A program made the translations under genes and the position numbers. 64,000 nt of DNA from Xenophilus sp. L33. GTDB lineage: Bacteria; Pseudomonadota; Gammaproteobacteria; Burkholderiales; Burkholderiaceae_C. Every line of letters starts with the position of its first letter. Position 1 is the stretch's first letter. The notes beneath the pieces were generated by a model. The model was given only the letters and a program-made list of their open reading frames with translations. It made no database searches and had not been told where the DNA came from. The DNA lies in NCBI RefSeq assembly GCF_009765735.1, contig NZ_LMUW01000170.1, positions 1 to 64,000 on the forward strand, given 5' to 3'. Of the stretch, positions 1 to 9,371 are shown piece by piece.

Positions 1-505
1 GTGCAGCGGGTGCGGCGGTCGCGACGGGTGGCGTGCTGGCGGCATCGGGCGATGCGCTGGCGGTGGATGGCTGCGCCGGAACCACCACGCTGGTGGCGGG
101 CGTGGGTGCGGGCGTGGTGGCCTGCGGTGTGGCGGATGCAGCGGTATCGGCAGCCGCGCCGTCCGCCGGCGCTGTCGCGCCGATTCGTGCCGGCGACGGC
201 GCATCGTCCGGCCGGCGCGTGATGTAGAGCACCCAGGCCGCGAAGATGAAGATCACGACCACGCCGACCAGTCCGGCACGGAACCAGAAAGCCGCGGTCT
301 CCGCCGGCATCGTCGGCACCGGCCCGCTGCGCGGGCGCGCGCTCAGTCCGCCGTCCTGCACATCGGACGCCGGGCGGAACGCGAGCAGCGGGTCGAGCTC
401 CGCCGGCCCCGAAGGCACGAAGCCCGGCAGCTGCGCGGCGCAACCGATGCAGAACTTGGCCCGTGGACGGTTCACGCTTCCACAGGCCTGGCAAACGACC
501 GACAT
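1..505 (-). CDS. Zinc-ribbon membrane protein, truncated by window edge
   Basis: Reading leftward from ATG at 505-503, the frame stays open to the window edge, so the C-terminus is missing. The N-terminus has two CxxC pairs (Cys5/Cys8 and Cys19/Cys22), the layout of a short zinc ribbon (zinc_ribbon_2/DUF7577-like). A linker of about 50 residues follows, then one hydrophobic segment near residues 78-95 (AGLVGVVVIFIFAAWVLYI), then a Pro/Ala/Thr-rich tail of at least 65 residues. The likely topology is a cytoplasmic zinc ribbon, one membrane span and a disordered periplasmic tail. Proteins built this way are common in Burkholderiales and mostly uncharacterised. I assign no function. Confidence 0.7.
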   Translation of the reverse strand, partial: MSVVCQACGSVNRPRAKFCIGCAAQLPGFVPSGPAELDPLLAFRPASDVQDGGLSARPRSGPVPTMPAETAAFWFRAGLVGVVVIFIFAAWVLYITRRPDDAPSPARIGATAPADGAAADTAASATPQATTPAPTPATSVVVPAQPSTASASPDAASTPPVATAAPAA

Positions 506-644
506 GGCGATCAACTCCCTGGACACGACAAAATGCGCGGGTTCGCGAACCCGACGCACCCGCCACTGTGCCCGACTGCGGAGTGCTGTCTGTCAGCGGA
601 TTCCTACTTTGCGCGCCGCCGGAAATCGACTCGGGTGCCGGCGG

Positions 645-1661
645 TCACAGCCCCTTCTCGTGCAGCCAATCCTGGATGGCCCGGACGAGTTCCGCCTTGC
701 GTTCCAGCGGCAGCCAGTGCCCGGCGGGCAGGCTCGTCACGCTCAGGTCCGCGCAGGCTTCGCGCATCGGCTCGCCCAGCCGATTGCCATGGATGGAGCA
801 GATCACGTCCCGATCGCCGTTGACGTACAGCACCGGCTGCGACAGGCGCCCGCGGTGGGGCGCGCTGCGTGCCCAGGCCGTGTTGGCCTCGCCGTTCAGG
901 TACCAGGCACTGGCGGGTCGAAAGCCCTGCGTCTCGAACGCCTTCACCAGCACCTCGAAGTCCGCCGATGGCCAAAGCGCCGGGTCGGGTGTCGTCGGCG
1001 GAGCGCGGTGCGCGCTGCCATAGCGGCCGCCGTTGCGGGAGACCGTCGCCGAGGGCGACACCTTGCCCATGGCGTCCGGATTTCCCGATCGGTAGACCGA
1101 TGCGAGCGTCGCTCTCGGGTCCGCATCGAGATCGGCGACCGCCGAGTCGAAGTGCGTCGTGTAGTAGCGGTAGTAGTCCCACTGGCCATCCGGATAGAGG
1201 TCGGCCGGGTAGAGCGTGCGGTCGACCAGCGGGGCGAGCGCGGGCAGGGCGAATGCGTCGGGAAGATAGGGCAACGAGACCAGCACGATGCCGCGGCAGC
1301 GCAGCGGCTCGTGCGCAGCCAGTGCACTCACGACCGGACTGCCCCAGTCGTGGCCGACCCAGATCGCCGGCTGGCCGCCGAGATGGTCGTGAAGCTCGAC
1401 CATGTCCGCCACGACATCCTCGATCGCATAGGCGTCGTTGCTTCGGGGTGCGGAGGATCCGCCGTAGCCGCGCAGGTCCGGCGCGACGCAGCGCCAGCCT
1501 TCGGCGGCGAACGCTTGCATCTGGGGGCGCCAGACCAGGCCGATCTCCGGCCAGCCGTGCAGGAAGATCATCAAGGGACCGTCGGACGGCCCGACCTCGA
1601 GGAAGTGCGTGCCGTGGCGCGGCGTGTTGAAACCGTGGGAGACCAGCGTGGGGGAAGGCAT
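645..1661 (-). CDS. Alpha/beta hydrolase, epoxide hydrolase-like
   Basis: The protein has 338 residues and the alpha/beta-hydrolase fold. HGWPE at residues 35-39 is the oxyanion-hole motif typical of soluble epoxide hydrolases, and GHDWG places the nucleophile at Asp105, as in epoxide hydrolases and dehalogenases (Ser in esterases). Late in the protein, NGDRDV supplies the acid and AGHW the catalytic His. A hydrolase acting through an ester intermediate on an epoxide or halide is therefore expected, in the cytosol (no signal peptide). The cap-domain Tyr pair is plausible (several Tyr around residues 165-175) but not assigned. It stands alone between the zinc-ribbon gene and a small membrane protein gene, all on the minus strand. 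Confidence 0.8.
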   Translation of the reverse strand: MPSPTLVSHGFNTPRHGTHFLEVGPSDGPLMIFLHGWPEIGLVWRPQMQAFAAEGWRCVAPDLRGYGGSSAPRSNDAYAIEDVVADMVELHDHLGGQPAIWVGHDWGSPVVSALAAHEPLRCRGIVLVSLPYLPDAFALPALAPLVDRTLYPADLYPDGQWDYYRYYTTHFDSAVADLDADPRATLASVYRSGNPDAMGKVSPSATVSRNGGRYGSAHRAPPTTPDPALWPSADFEVLVKAFETQGFRPASAWYLNGEANTAWARSAPHRGRLSQPVLYVNGDRDVICSIHGNRLGEPMREACADLSVTSLPAGHWLPLERKAELVRAIQDWLHEKGL

Positions 1662-1876
1662 CGCCGGATGCTACGCCGGACGGGCGTCGTCGCGGAGCGG
1701 CCGGGACTGGCTGCTGCCCGCGACAGCGGCCGCGATGCGCATGTTGCCTTTCATGACGGCGTAAGAAATCAGGCCCAATATCCGCATCGACGGTTCGCTG
1801 GCGCTGGTAGAGGGTGCCTTCTCAGGCGCCGGCCCCCTGCGGGTCGGTTCCCTCGATGCCACGGACTGTCGACGAT

Positions 1877-2299
1877 TCAGTGCGCGTCGCCGGCGCGGCG
1901 CCACAGGTAGGCCCCGACGACGAGGCCTCCGAGCGCGGCCAGCAAGGTGAAGCTCAGGCCCGGGGTGCCCGGGTTGTCCGTCGCGGCCACCGGCTCGGCA
2001 CGCGCGACCGGATCGGCCGCCGCTGTCGACGAGCTGGTCGAGAAGGGACTGAAGATCGCCTCGCCGGGCTCGCGCGCAGCGCTCGCAACAGCCGTCTCCT
2101 GCAATGCGGCGACCGGTGCCGGCGCCAGTGCCGCGGCCTTCATCTCGGCCGCGATCTTCGCCAGTGCCGGCCCGGGATCGGGCGGCGGCAGCCGCATCGG
2201 ATGGTCGCCGTTGGCGCGCGCCGCGGTGCAGGCGAGCAGCACCACCAGCATCGGCGCGATGCGCATCAACGACTGCGGAATGGGTGCTCGGTCGATCAT
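1877..2299 (-). CDS. Small exported/membrane protein with C-terminal anchor
   Basis: The reading frame is open much further upstream, but ATG at 2299 is preceded by a good ribosome site (AGGAGAG) and gives a 140-residue protein with a sensible layout. It has an N-terminal signal-like segment (MRIAPMLVVLLACTAARA at about residues 12-29), a Pro/Ala-rich middle, and a C-terminal hydrophobic span (FTLLAALGGLVVGAYLW) followed by Arg-Arg. It looks like a PEP-CTERM/MYXO-CTERM-style anchor, but no Pro-Glu-Pro motif is present. It diverges from the multicopper oxidase gene, with about 110 bp between the starts. The function is unknown. Confidence 0.6.
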   Translation of the reverse strand: MIDRAPIPQSLMRIAPMLVVLLACTAARANGDHPMRLPPPDPGPALAKIAAEMKAAALAPAPVAALQETAVASAAREPGEAIFSPFSTSSSTAAADPVARAEPVAATDNPGTPGLSFTLLAALGGLVVGAYLWRRAGDAH

Positions 2300-2410
2300 C
2301 TGGGCTCTCCTGCTCGGTCGCAATCTAGAGGGTGACGATGGCAATGCGATGACAGTCACGAAAGCGTCGCGCGCGTCGGTTATGACTCGGTGGTACCCGG
2401 AGGGAGAGTC

Positions 2411-4333
2411 ATGCATCGATTCGATTGGAACGCAAGCGGCGCCGGCGTGCGTCTTTCCCCATGGCGCCGGGCGGGTGTCTCGGCGCTGCTGCTTGCGGTG
2501 CTCGCTCTGGGTGTCGCGCACCTGACGAAGAAGGTCAGCGCGCCGGACTGGGACGAGGTCTGCACTTCGCTCGGACTGCGGCATGTCGGCGCACCCGATG
2601 ACGCGCCCAGGCGGTCCCTGCTGCCCACGTGGAGTGCCGCCGGCAGCGCGGCCGGCGCGGCGCCCTTGCCCGTGCCCTGCGATCGCCCTGGGCCCGGCAG
2701 CACGCTGGCGGAGCCCAAGGACCTGCGCAGCATCGGCGGCGTATTGCAACTCGACCTCAGCCTGCGCAACGCGCGGCAGTCCGACGGCTCGGTGCGCTAC
2801 TGCTACGTCACGCCCGACGGCGCGCAGTCGCCGACCTTGCGGGTGCATCCCGGCGACCTGGTGATCCTTCGGCTGAAGAACGAGCTGCAGCCGTTGACTT
2901 CGGGCAAGCCAGGCACGCCTTCGGCGCAGCCGGCAGCGGCGATGCACGAGATGCATGCCGGAAACGATGCCAACGCCGATCCGTGCGGGAGCGGAACGAT
3001 GTCGGGTGTCTCGACCAACCTGCACTTCCATGGCATGACGATGCCGCCGCTGTGTCACCAGGACGAGGCCGTCAGGACGTCGATACAGCCGGGCGATCCG
3101 CGCTTCGAGTACCGATTCCGGGTGCCTTCCAACGAGCCGCCGGGGCTCTACTGGTACCACCCGCACATCCACGGATTCAGCGCGCCCGAGGTGATGGGCG
3201 GCGCCTCCGGCGCGATCGTGGTCGAAGGCATCGAGCGCGCCAGCGCGGTGACCGCGGGCTTGCCCGAACGGGTGCTGGTGATCCGCGACCAGGACCTTCT
3301 GAACCCGGACGCACCCCCTTCGAAATCCGAGCCGGTGGTGCCGAAGATGGCGATCGAGCGCGACGGCGATGCCGCCAACAACGGCACCGGCTTCGGCAAG
3401 CCGGCGAAGGACCTCTCGGTCAACTTCGTGCCGGTGCCCTATCCCGACTATCCGCCGGCGCGGCTGGAGATGCGCCCCGGCGAGCGCCAGCTGTGGCGCG
3501 TGCTGAACGCATCGGCGATCACCTACCTGAACCTGGCGCTGATCTTCAACCACAACGCGCAGCAGCTCGGCATCGTCGCGATCGACGGCGTGCCGATCGG
3601 TCGCCCTGGCGATCCGGCGAGCGCCATCGTCTGGCGCGACCGCATCGGCCTGCCACCGGGCTCGCGGGTGGAGTTCGTGGTCACCGGGCCGCCGGCCGGC
3701 GTACCGGCGCTGCTGGTCACGCGCACCGTCGACACCGGCCAGGGCGGCGAGAACGATCCCAACCGCGCGCTGGTGTCGGTGGTCGCGAGCGCGAGCGCGG
3801 CGGAGCCGGTGTCGAGCCTGCCGCCTGCCGGGCCGCCGCTGCCGGCGTCGAAGCTGCCCTGGCTCGGCGACGTCACGCCGGTGCGGGTTCGCAAGCTCTA
3901 CTTCTCGGAGAAGCTCACCGACCCGAACGATCCGAACAGCGCGACCGAGTTCTATATCACGGTCGACGGCCAGACGCCCACGGTGTTCGACCCGCACGCC
4001 GGGCCCGAGATCGTGGTGCACCAGGGCGATGTCGAGGACTGGATCATCGAGAACCGCAGCACCGAACTGCATGCCTTCCACATCCACCAGATCCATTTCG
4101 AGTTGGTCGACTGGTCGGGCATGGCGGTCAACGAGCCCTTCCTGCGCGACACGGTCAACGTGCCCTATTACAGCGACCGGATGCTGAGTTATCCGAGCGT
4201 GCGATTGCGCATGGATTTTCGCGATCCCAACACCATCGGGACTTTCGTCTTTCACTGTCATTTGCTCGAACATGAAGACGGCGGAATGATGGGACTCATT
4301 CGCGTTGACCCGCCAGTCATTGCCGCCAATTAG
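2411..4333 (+). CDS. Multicopper oxidase (laccase-like)
   Basis: A 640-residue protein from ATG 2411, which follows a strong GGAGGGAGAG ribosome site; an upstream in-frame GTG at 2390 is less likely. All four copper-binding motifs are present: HFHG near residue 205, HPHIHG near 250, HxxHxH (HAFHIH) near 555, and HCHLLEH followed by Met near 615-625. These supply the type 1 and the type 2/3 trinuclear copper sites. A hydrophobic segment near residues 22-38, preceded by Arg-Arg, suggests a membrane anchor or an uncleaved export signal, so it probably acts on the periplasmic face. Family members oxidise phenols, Cu(I) or Mn(II); the substrate cannot be read from the sequence. A small membrane protein gene is divergent, and a secreted phosphoesterase gene follows after 133 bp. 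Confidence 0.9.
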   Translation: MHRFDWNASGAGVRLSPWRRAGVSALLLAVLALGVAHLTKKVSAPDWDEVCTSLGLRHVGAPDDAPRRSLLPTWSAAGSAAGAAPLPVPCDRPGPGSTLAEPKDLRSIGGVLQLDLSLRNARQSDGSVRYCYVTPDGAQSPTLRVHPGDLVILRLKNELQPLTSGKPGTPSAQPAAAMHEMHAGNDANADPCGSGTMSGVSTNLHFHGMTMPPLCHQDEAVRTSIQPGDPRFEYRFRVPSNEPPGLYWYHPHIHGFSAPEVMGGASGAIVVEGIERASAVTAGLPERVLVIRDQDLLNPDAPPSKSEPVVPKMAIERDGDAANNGTGFGKPAKDLSVNFVPVPYPDYPPARLEMRPGERQLWRVLNASAITYLNLALIFNHNAQQLGIVAIDGVPIGRPGDPASAIVWRDRIGLPPGSRVEFVVTGPPAGVPALLVTRTVDTGQGGENDPNRALVSVVASASAAEPVSSLPPAGPPLPASKLPWLGDVTPVRVRKLYFSEKLTDPNDPNSATEFYITVDGQTPTVFDPHAGPEIVVHQGDVEDWIIENRSTELHAFHIHQIHFELVDWSGMAVNEPFLRDTVNVPYYSDRMLSYPSVRLRMDFRDPNTIGTFVFHCHLLEHEDGGMMGLIRVDPPVIAAN

Positions 4334-4394
4334 ATTGACTGACCAGTGGCTGACCAATTGGGATCATTGGATTTAGACCGATAGAGGTAGTTCC

Positions 4395-4412
4395 GGTTCA
4401 CCGTTCTGTCAC
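4395..4412 (+). promoter_or_regulatory. Possible PhoB box
   Basis: CTGTCAC at 4406-4412 matches the 7-bp Pho half-site fully. Eleven bases upstream, GGTTCAC (4395-4401) matches 4 of 7. The 11-bp period is the Pho box spacing. It lies 54 bp before a secreted phosphoesterase start, a plausible PhoB target. Only one half-site is strong. Confidence 0.35.
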
Positions 4413-4466
4413 TGCGATTCTTTACAAAGGTTGAGCCGAGTTCGGCACCAACCCACGGAGAGTTGC

Positions 4467-6524
4467 ATGAAGATAACGTCCTGTATCAGACCGCGCCTTG
4501 TACCCGTCAGCCTCGCCATCTCGCAGCTGTTCATCGGCTTGCCGCAGGTGCAAGCCGCAGTGCCTGACAACACCAACAACACGACATCGCCGATCAAGCA
4601 TGTCATCGTGATCATCGGTGAGAACCGCAGCTTCGATCACGTCTTCGCCACCTACAAGCCGCGCGGCAACGAGAAGGTCTGGAACCTCCTGTCCGAAGGC
4701 ATCGTCAAGTCCGACGGTTCGCCGGGCCCGAACTTCTACAAGGCCGAACAGCAGGCCGCGTCCGATCCGGGCGGCGATGCCTTCCTGCTGAGCCCGGCCA
4801 AGACCTCGTTCCCGAACGGCGTGCTGCCGGCGCCGCTGGTGGGCGGCCCGAAGGAGTCGTACATCTCGGGTAACAGCTTGCAATTGGCACAACAATCCGA
4901 GAACGGATTGCCGCCCGAGTATTACCAATACCTCGTGTCCGGCGGCACCGGCCAGATCTCGGCCACGCCCGACCAGCGCATCAGCAACGTCGACAGCCTG
5001 CCCACCGGCCCGTTCCAGTTGACCAACGGCAACAGCTTCACCTACGACGCCTACGCGGCCAGCCCGGTGCACCGCTTCTACCAGATGTGGCAACAGCTCG
5101 ACTGCAGCTTGCAGCACGCGACGCCGCAGATCCCGTCGGGTTGCGACTCGCACCTGTTCTCGTGGGTCGAGACCACCATCGGTGCCGGCGACAACGGCCA
5201 GACGCAGCCAGCCAATTTCAGCACCGAATACGCACCGACCGCCACCACCACCGGTGAAGGCTCGACCGCGCTCGGCTTCTACAACGTGCAGCATGGCGAC
5301 GTGCCGTACTTCAAATCGCTGGCGGACAACTTCGCGATGAGCGACAACTTCCACCAGTCGGTCAACGGCGGCACCGGTGCCAACCACATCATGCTCGGCC
5401 ACGGCGACATGATCTGGTTCAGCGACGGCAACGGCAAGCCGATGACCCCGCCGCACAACATGCTGGTCGCGGGCGGCACGCCGAACGGCGGCATCGTCGA
5501 CGAAGTCGAGAACCCGAATCCGGACAAGGGCACCAACAACTGGTACAGCGAAGACGGCTACGGCGGCGGTTCCTTCGGTGCGGCGTCCTTCGGCGGCGGC
5601 TCCTACAGCGATTGCGCCGATCCGACCCAGCCCGGCGTCGCGCCGATCCTGAGCTACCTGCGCTCGCTGCCGCGGCCGATCGAGTCGCGCTGCGAAGCCG
5701 GTCACTACTATCTGCTGAACAATTACAACCCGGGCTATTTCGGCAATGGTGCCAATGCGGCCACCGACACGAATGCGAACAACACGGTATTCACGATTCC
5801 GCCGTCGTCGACGCGCAGCATCGGCGACAGCCTGATCGCGAAGAACGTGTCCTGGAAGTATTACGGTGACCAATGGAACAATTACGTTCCCGATCCGTAT
5901 CAACTGAATTACGGCGCGGTCGGTGCCAATACCGACGAGTATTGCAACATCTGCAATCCGTTCCAGTACGACACCTCGATCATGGCGAATGCCGCGGTTC
6001 GCACCGCGCACGTCCAGGACACGGCCAACCTGTATGCCGACATCGCCAGCGGCAACCTGCCCGCGGTCTCCTTCGTCAAGCCGAGCGGCCTGGTGGACGG
6101 TCATCCGTCCTCGTCGAAGCTCGACCTGTTCGAAGGCTTCTCCAAGAAGATCGTCGACGCCGTGAAGGCCAACCCGCAACTGTGGAAGGACACCGCCATC
6201 TTCATCACCTTCGACGAAGGCGGCGGCTACTACGACTCGGGCTATGTGCAGCCGGTGGACTTCTTCGGCGACGGCACGCGGATCCCGCTGATCGTGGTGT
6301 CGCCGCTGGTCAAGCCCGGCCACATCTCGCACGAGTACACCGACCACGTGTCGATCCTGAAGTTCATCGAGCGCAACTGGAACATGCAGCCGGTGACGCA
6401 TCGCAGCCGGGACAACTTCCCGAACCCGATCGTCGACAGGCAGAATCCGTACGTGCCGATCAACTCCCCGGCGATCGGCGACCTGTTCGACTTCTTCGCG
6501 TTCAACCAGCATCAGCAGCAATAG
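4467..6524 (+). CDS. Secreted phosphoesterase (phospholipase C/acid phosphatase family)
   Basis: A 685-residue protein from ATG 4467 (GGAG 7 bp upstream). It has a cleavable signal peptide ending near QVQAAVP. HVIVIIGENRSFDH near residues 46-60 is the metal-binding signature of the phosphoesterase family (Pfam 04185) that includes AcpA-type acid phosphatases and bacterial phospholipase C. ANHIML with the nearby GHGD, and the later DEGGGYYD, are further conserved metal and active-site segments. It probably releases phosphate or lipid head groups outside the cytoplasm. Several G/S/N-rich stretches (GGGSFGAASFGGGS near residue 373) look like surface loops. A Pho-box-like element lies upstream, which would fit phosphate-starvation control. 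Confidence 0.88.
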   Translation: MKITSCIRPRLVPVSLAISQLFIGLPQVQAAVPDNTNNTTSPIKHVIVIIGENRSFDHVFATYKPRGNEKVWNLLSEGIVKSDGSPGPNFYKAEQQAASDPGGDAFLLSPAKTSFPNGVLPAPLVGGPKESYISGNSLQLAQQSENGLPPEYYQYLVSGGTGQISATPDQRISNVDSLPTGPFQLTNGNSFTYDAYAASPVHRFYQMWQQLDCSLQHATPQIPSGCDSHLFSWVETTIGAGDNGQTQPANFSTEYAPTATTTGEGSTALGFYNVQHGDVPYFKSLADNFAMSDNFHQSVNGGTGANHIMLGHGDMIWFSDGNGKPMTPPHNMLVAGGTPNGGIVDEVENPNPDKGTNNWYSEDGYGGGSFGAASFGGGSYSDCADPTQPGVAPILSYLRSLPRPIESRCEAGHYYLLNNYNPGYFGNGANAATDTNANNTVFTIPPSSTRSIGDSLIAKNVSWKYYGDQWNNYVPDPYQLNYGAVGANTDEYCNICNPFQYDTSIMANAAVRTAHVQDTANLYADIASGNLPAVSFVKPSGLVDGHPSSSKLDLFEGFSKKIVDAVKANPQLWKDTAIFITFDEGGGYYDSGYVQPVDFFGDGTRIPLIVVSPLVKPGHISHEYTDHVSILKFIERNWNMQPVTHRSRDNFPNPIVDRQNPYVPINSPAIGDLFDFFAFNQHQQQ

Positions 6525-6583
6525 TCGCCGGTGTGGGGGCATGGGAAGTCGGGCAAGAAGATCCAACCTGCCAGGAGCTTGCC

Positions 6584-7069
6584 ATGACCCCCAAGAACAC
6601 GATCTGCCTGTGGTTCGACGGCACCGCGCTCGACGCCGCGAACTTCTATGCGAAGACCTTCCCGGACAGCGCGGTGACCGCGGTGCATCACGCGCCGGGT
6701 GACTATCCGGACGGCAGGCAGGGCAACGTGCTGACGGTGGAGTTCACCGTCGCCGGCATTCCCTGCCTCGGCCTCAACGGCGGCCCGATGTTCAAGCACA
6801 GCGAGGCCTTCTCCTTCCAGATCGCGACCGACGACCAGGCCGAAACCGACCGCCTGTGGAACGCGATCGTCGGCAACGGCGGCCAGGAGAGCGCGTGCGG
6901 CTGGTGCAAGGACCGCTGGGGCCTGTCCTGGCAGATCACGCCGCGGGCCTTGACCGCGGCCGTGACCGACACCGACAAGGCGGCGGCCAAGCGGGCCTTC
7001 GAGGCCATGATGAAGATGAAGAAGATCGACATCGCGGCGATCGAGGCGGCCCGCAAGGGCCAGGGCTGA
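6584..7069 (+). CDS. VOC family protein (PhnB-like)
   Basis: The start is ATG 6584 after CCAGGAG; the open frame extends much further upstream but only as a shadow of the phosphoesterase gene. The 161-residue product has the PhnB/3-demethylubiquinone-9 3-methyltransferase-like glyoxalase fold: NTICLWFDG at the N-terminus, YAKTFPDS, CLGLNGG, FSFQIATDD, and a CGWCKDRWGLSWQITP segment characteristic of the family. It ends with a Lys-rich MMKMKKIDI helix. Members are small cytosolic beta-alpha-beta-beta-beta proteins of mostly unknown role, despite the methyltransferase label found in databases. Confidence 0.85.
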   Translation: MTPKNTICLWFDGTALDAANFYAKTFPDSAVTAVHHAPGDYPDGRQGNVLTVEFTVAGIPCLGLNGGPMFKHSEAFSFQIATDDQAETDRLWNAIVGNGGQESACGWCKDRWGLSWQITPRALTAAVTDTDKAAAKRAFEAMMKMKKIDIAAIEAARKGQG

Positions 7070-7178
7070 GCGCGCCGCGCCGCCGGGCCGCAATTCGGTC
7101 GCCTGGGGTTAACCCAATCGTACGCCAGTATATAAACTGCTAACGTATCGATTTCACACCCTCGCGCCCCAGGCACGC

Positions 7179-8141
7179 ATGCAAGCGTTCTTCCGGTTCA
7201 TCGTGGGCCTGGCACTGGCCTCGACCGTCGCTCCTTCCTTCGCCGGCACCTATCCCGACAGGCCGGTCCGCCTGATCGTGCCGTACGCGGTCGGGCAAGG
7301 CACCGACATCGCGGCGCGCTATGTCGCCGAGGAACTGGGCAAGGTGCTCGGCCAGCCGATCGTCGTCGACAACCGGCCGGGCGCCGGCGGCAACGTCGGC
7401 ACCCAGATCGCGGCCCGGTCGACCGCCGACGGCTACACGCTGCTGATCGGCACCAACGCGACCCACGCGGCCAATGCCTATCTCTTCCTGCAACCCGGCT
7501 TCGATCCGCAGGCGGATTTCCAGCCGGTCGCGATGGTCGGCGTGCTGCCCCTGGTCTTCGTCACCGCGCCCGCGAATCCGGTGAACGGCATCGCCGATCT
7601 GGTCCGGAGCGCCCGCGCTCAGCCCGGCAAGCTGAACATCGCGATCTCGACGACCACTTGCCGCGTCGCCTTCGAACTGTTCAGGCAGCGCGCCGACGCG
7701 ACGCTGTTCCCGGTCGACTACAAGGGCAGCGCGCAGGCCCTGACCGCCGTGCTGAGCGGCCAGGTCGACTACATGGTCGACACCATCGCCTCGCTGCGCG
7801 GGCCGGTGCAGAGCGGGCAGGTGAAGGCGCTGGGCGTGACCTCTGCCCAGGCCACGCGGCTGCTGCCCGGCGTCAAGTCGGTGGCCGAGCAGGGCGTCGA
7901 GGGCTACGAACTGGTGGGTTGGACGGTGCTCTATGCGCCCAAGGGCTTGCCGCCGGACACCTCCCGCATCCTCGCCGCGGCGGTGCAGAAGACGCTGTCG
8001 CAAAAGAGCATGCAGGACAAGCTGCTGGAGCTGGGCATCGAGCCGGTCGACAAGTCCGGGCCGGCGCTCGACAGCTTCGTGGCTTCCGAAAAGGAGAAAT
8101 GGGGCCGGTTGATCCGCGACGCGGGTCTGAAGCCGGGCTGA
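7179..8141 (+). CDS. Bug/TctC family periplasmic solute-binding protein
   Basis: A 320-residue protein with a signal peptide ending at PSFAGTYP. The opening YPDRPVRLIVPYAVGQGTD and VDNRPGAGGNVGT are the ligand-loop signatures of Bug (Bordetella uptake gene)/TctC proteins, which are greatly expanded in Burkholderiales and bind carboxylates such as tricarboxylates, amino acids or aromatic acids. The first loop has GQGTD where GGxTD is commoner. It is followed after 7 bp by a family III CoA transferase gene, so the pair probably captures a carboxylic acid and activates it as a CoA thioester. No TctAB membrane subunits are nearby, as is usual for Bug orphans. Confidence 0.92.
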   Translation: MQAFFRFIVGLALASTVAPSFAGTYPDRPVRLIVPYAVGQGTDIAARYVAEELGKVLGQPIVVDNRPGAGGNVGTQIAARSTADGYTLLIGTNATHAANAYLFLQPGFDPQADFQPVAMVGVLPLVFVTAPANPVNGIADLVRSARAQPGKLNIAISTTTCRVAFELFRQRADATLFPVDYKGSAQALTAVLSGQVDYMVDTIASLRGPVQSGQVKALGVTSAQATRLLPGVKSVAEQGVEGYELVGWTVLYAPKGLPPDTSRILAAAVQKTLSQKSMQDKLLELGIEPVDKSGPALDSFVASEKEKWGRLIRDAGLKPG

Positions 8142-8148
8142 GGAGATC

Positions 8149-9357
8149 ATGAGCACCACACCTGTTGCGGGACTGAAGGTCCTGGATCTGTCCAAGGTCC
8201 TCGCGGGGCCGCTGTGCGCGCAGTACCTCGGCGACATGGGCGCCGACGTCGTCAAGGTCGAGACCGGCACCGGCGACGAGACGCGCGGATGGCCGCCTTT
8301 CCGAAGCACCGAGGCCGGCGAGTCGCCGACCGGCACCGTGTTCCTCAGCGCCAACCGCAACAAGCGCAGCATCTCGCTCGACTTGCGGCGGCCCGAAGGG
8401 CTGGCGGTGGTGCATCGCCTCGCCGATGCCGCCGACGTGGTGATCAGCAGCTTCGGCCCCGGCGTCGCCGAGAAGCTGGGCGTCGATGCGGCGACCTTGC
8501 GCAAGCGCAATCCGCGGCTGGTGTATTGCAACATCTCGGGCTACGGCTCGGCCGGACCGATGCGCAACGACAAGGGCTACGACGTGATCCTGCAGGCCTT
8601 CTGCGGGATGCTGTCGATCACCGGCGAGCGCGACGGACCGCCGGTGCGCAGTCCTTTCTCGCCGGTCGACCAGGCCACGGGGCTGCATGCGCTGATCGGC
8701 GTGCTGGCCGCGTTGCTGGAGCGATCGCGCACCGGTGACGGCGGCCTGGTCGAGGTGTCCTTGTTCGACTCTGCGACCGGCTTCCTGGGCTACTTCCTGC
8801 AAGGCTTCTGGGAGCGCGGCACCGAGCCGCAGCGGCCCGGCTCCGGGCATGAATCGCTCTGCCCCTACGAGGCCTTCGACACCGCCGACCGGCCGCTGAT
8901 TCTCGGCGTGGCCAACGACACGCTCTGGCGTTCGTTCTGCGCGGTGGTCGGCCTGCAGGACGTGGTCGACGATCCGCGCTTCAGGACGAATGCCGACCGG
9001 GTGTCGCACCGGGATGAAACCGTCGCCATGGTGCGCCGGGTGCTCGCCACGCGCACGCGCGACGACTGGCTCGAGAAGCTGGCAGCCGCCGGCATTCCCT
9101 GCTCGCCGCTGCATTCGCTGGGCGAGCTGTCGAGCCATCCGCACACGGCCGCGAGCGGCATGGTCGTGGACTACACGCACGAGACGCTGGGCCCGCTCAA
9201 GACGGTCAGCCAGCCGGTGCGCTTCGATGGCGAGCGCCCCGCCTTGCGCCGGCCGCCGCCGATGCTCGGCGAGCACGGGCGCGAGGTGCTGCAGGAGGCC
9301 GGCTACAGCGCGGCGGAGATCGACGCGCTGATCGCCAGCGGAAGCGTGAAGCGCTGA
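8149..9357 (+). CDS. Family III CoA transferase (CaiB/BaiF)
   Basis: A 402-residue protein, ATG preceded by GAGGAG 5 bp away and 7 bp after the Bug protein stop. The N-terminus GLKVLDLSKVLAGP and LGADMGADVVKVE-type Rossmann start are diagnostic of the formyl-CoA transferase/carnitine CoA-transferase family. LDLRRPEG, GYGSAGPM and the SPVDQATG segment, which holds the catalytic Asp that forms the aspartyl-CoA anhydride, are all present. The length is normal for the family. It should move CoA from a donor thioester to a carboxylic acid, probably the ligand of the neighbouring binding protein. The actual substrate is unknown. Confidence 0.92.
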   Translation: MSTTPVAGLKVLDLSKVLAGPLCAQYLGDMGADVVKVETGTGDETRGWPPFRSTEAGESPTGTVFLSANRNKRSISLDLRRPEGLAVVHRLADAADVVISSFGPGVAEKLGVDAATLRKRNPRLVYCNISGYGSAGPMRNDKGYDVILQAFCGMLSITGERDGPPVRSPFSPVDQATGLHALIGVLAALLERSRTGDGGLVEVSLFDSATGFLGYFLQGFWERGTEPQRPGSGHESLCPYEAFDTADRPLILGVANDTLWRSFCAVVGLQDVVDDPRFRTNADRVSHRDETVAMVRRVLATRTRDDWLEKLAAAGIPCSPLHSLGELSSHPHTAASGMVVDYTHETLGPLKTVSQPVRFDGERPALRRPPPMLGEHGREVLQEAGYSAAEIDALIASGSVKR

Positions 9358-9371
9358 TTGCGCCGGTGCAG

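Noticed and set aside
1671..1904. Possible small gene between the hydrolase and small membrane protein genes
   Set aside because: No ribosome site, no recognisable composition, and its start overlaps the end of a better-supported gene.
1877..4357. Open frame of 826 codons on the minus strand opposite the multicopper oxidase
   Set aside because: Only the last 140 codons (from 2299) have a ribosome site and protein-like composition; the rest is Arg/His-rich antisense shadow of a clear oxidase gene.
4422..6566. Open frame of 714 codons opposite the phosphoesterase
   Set aside because: Low-complexity Val/Arg/Asp-rich antisense frame; the plus strand encodes a recognised secreted enzyme.
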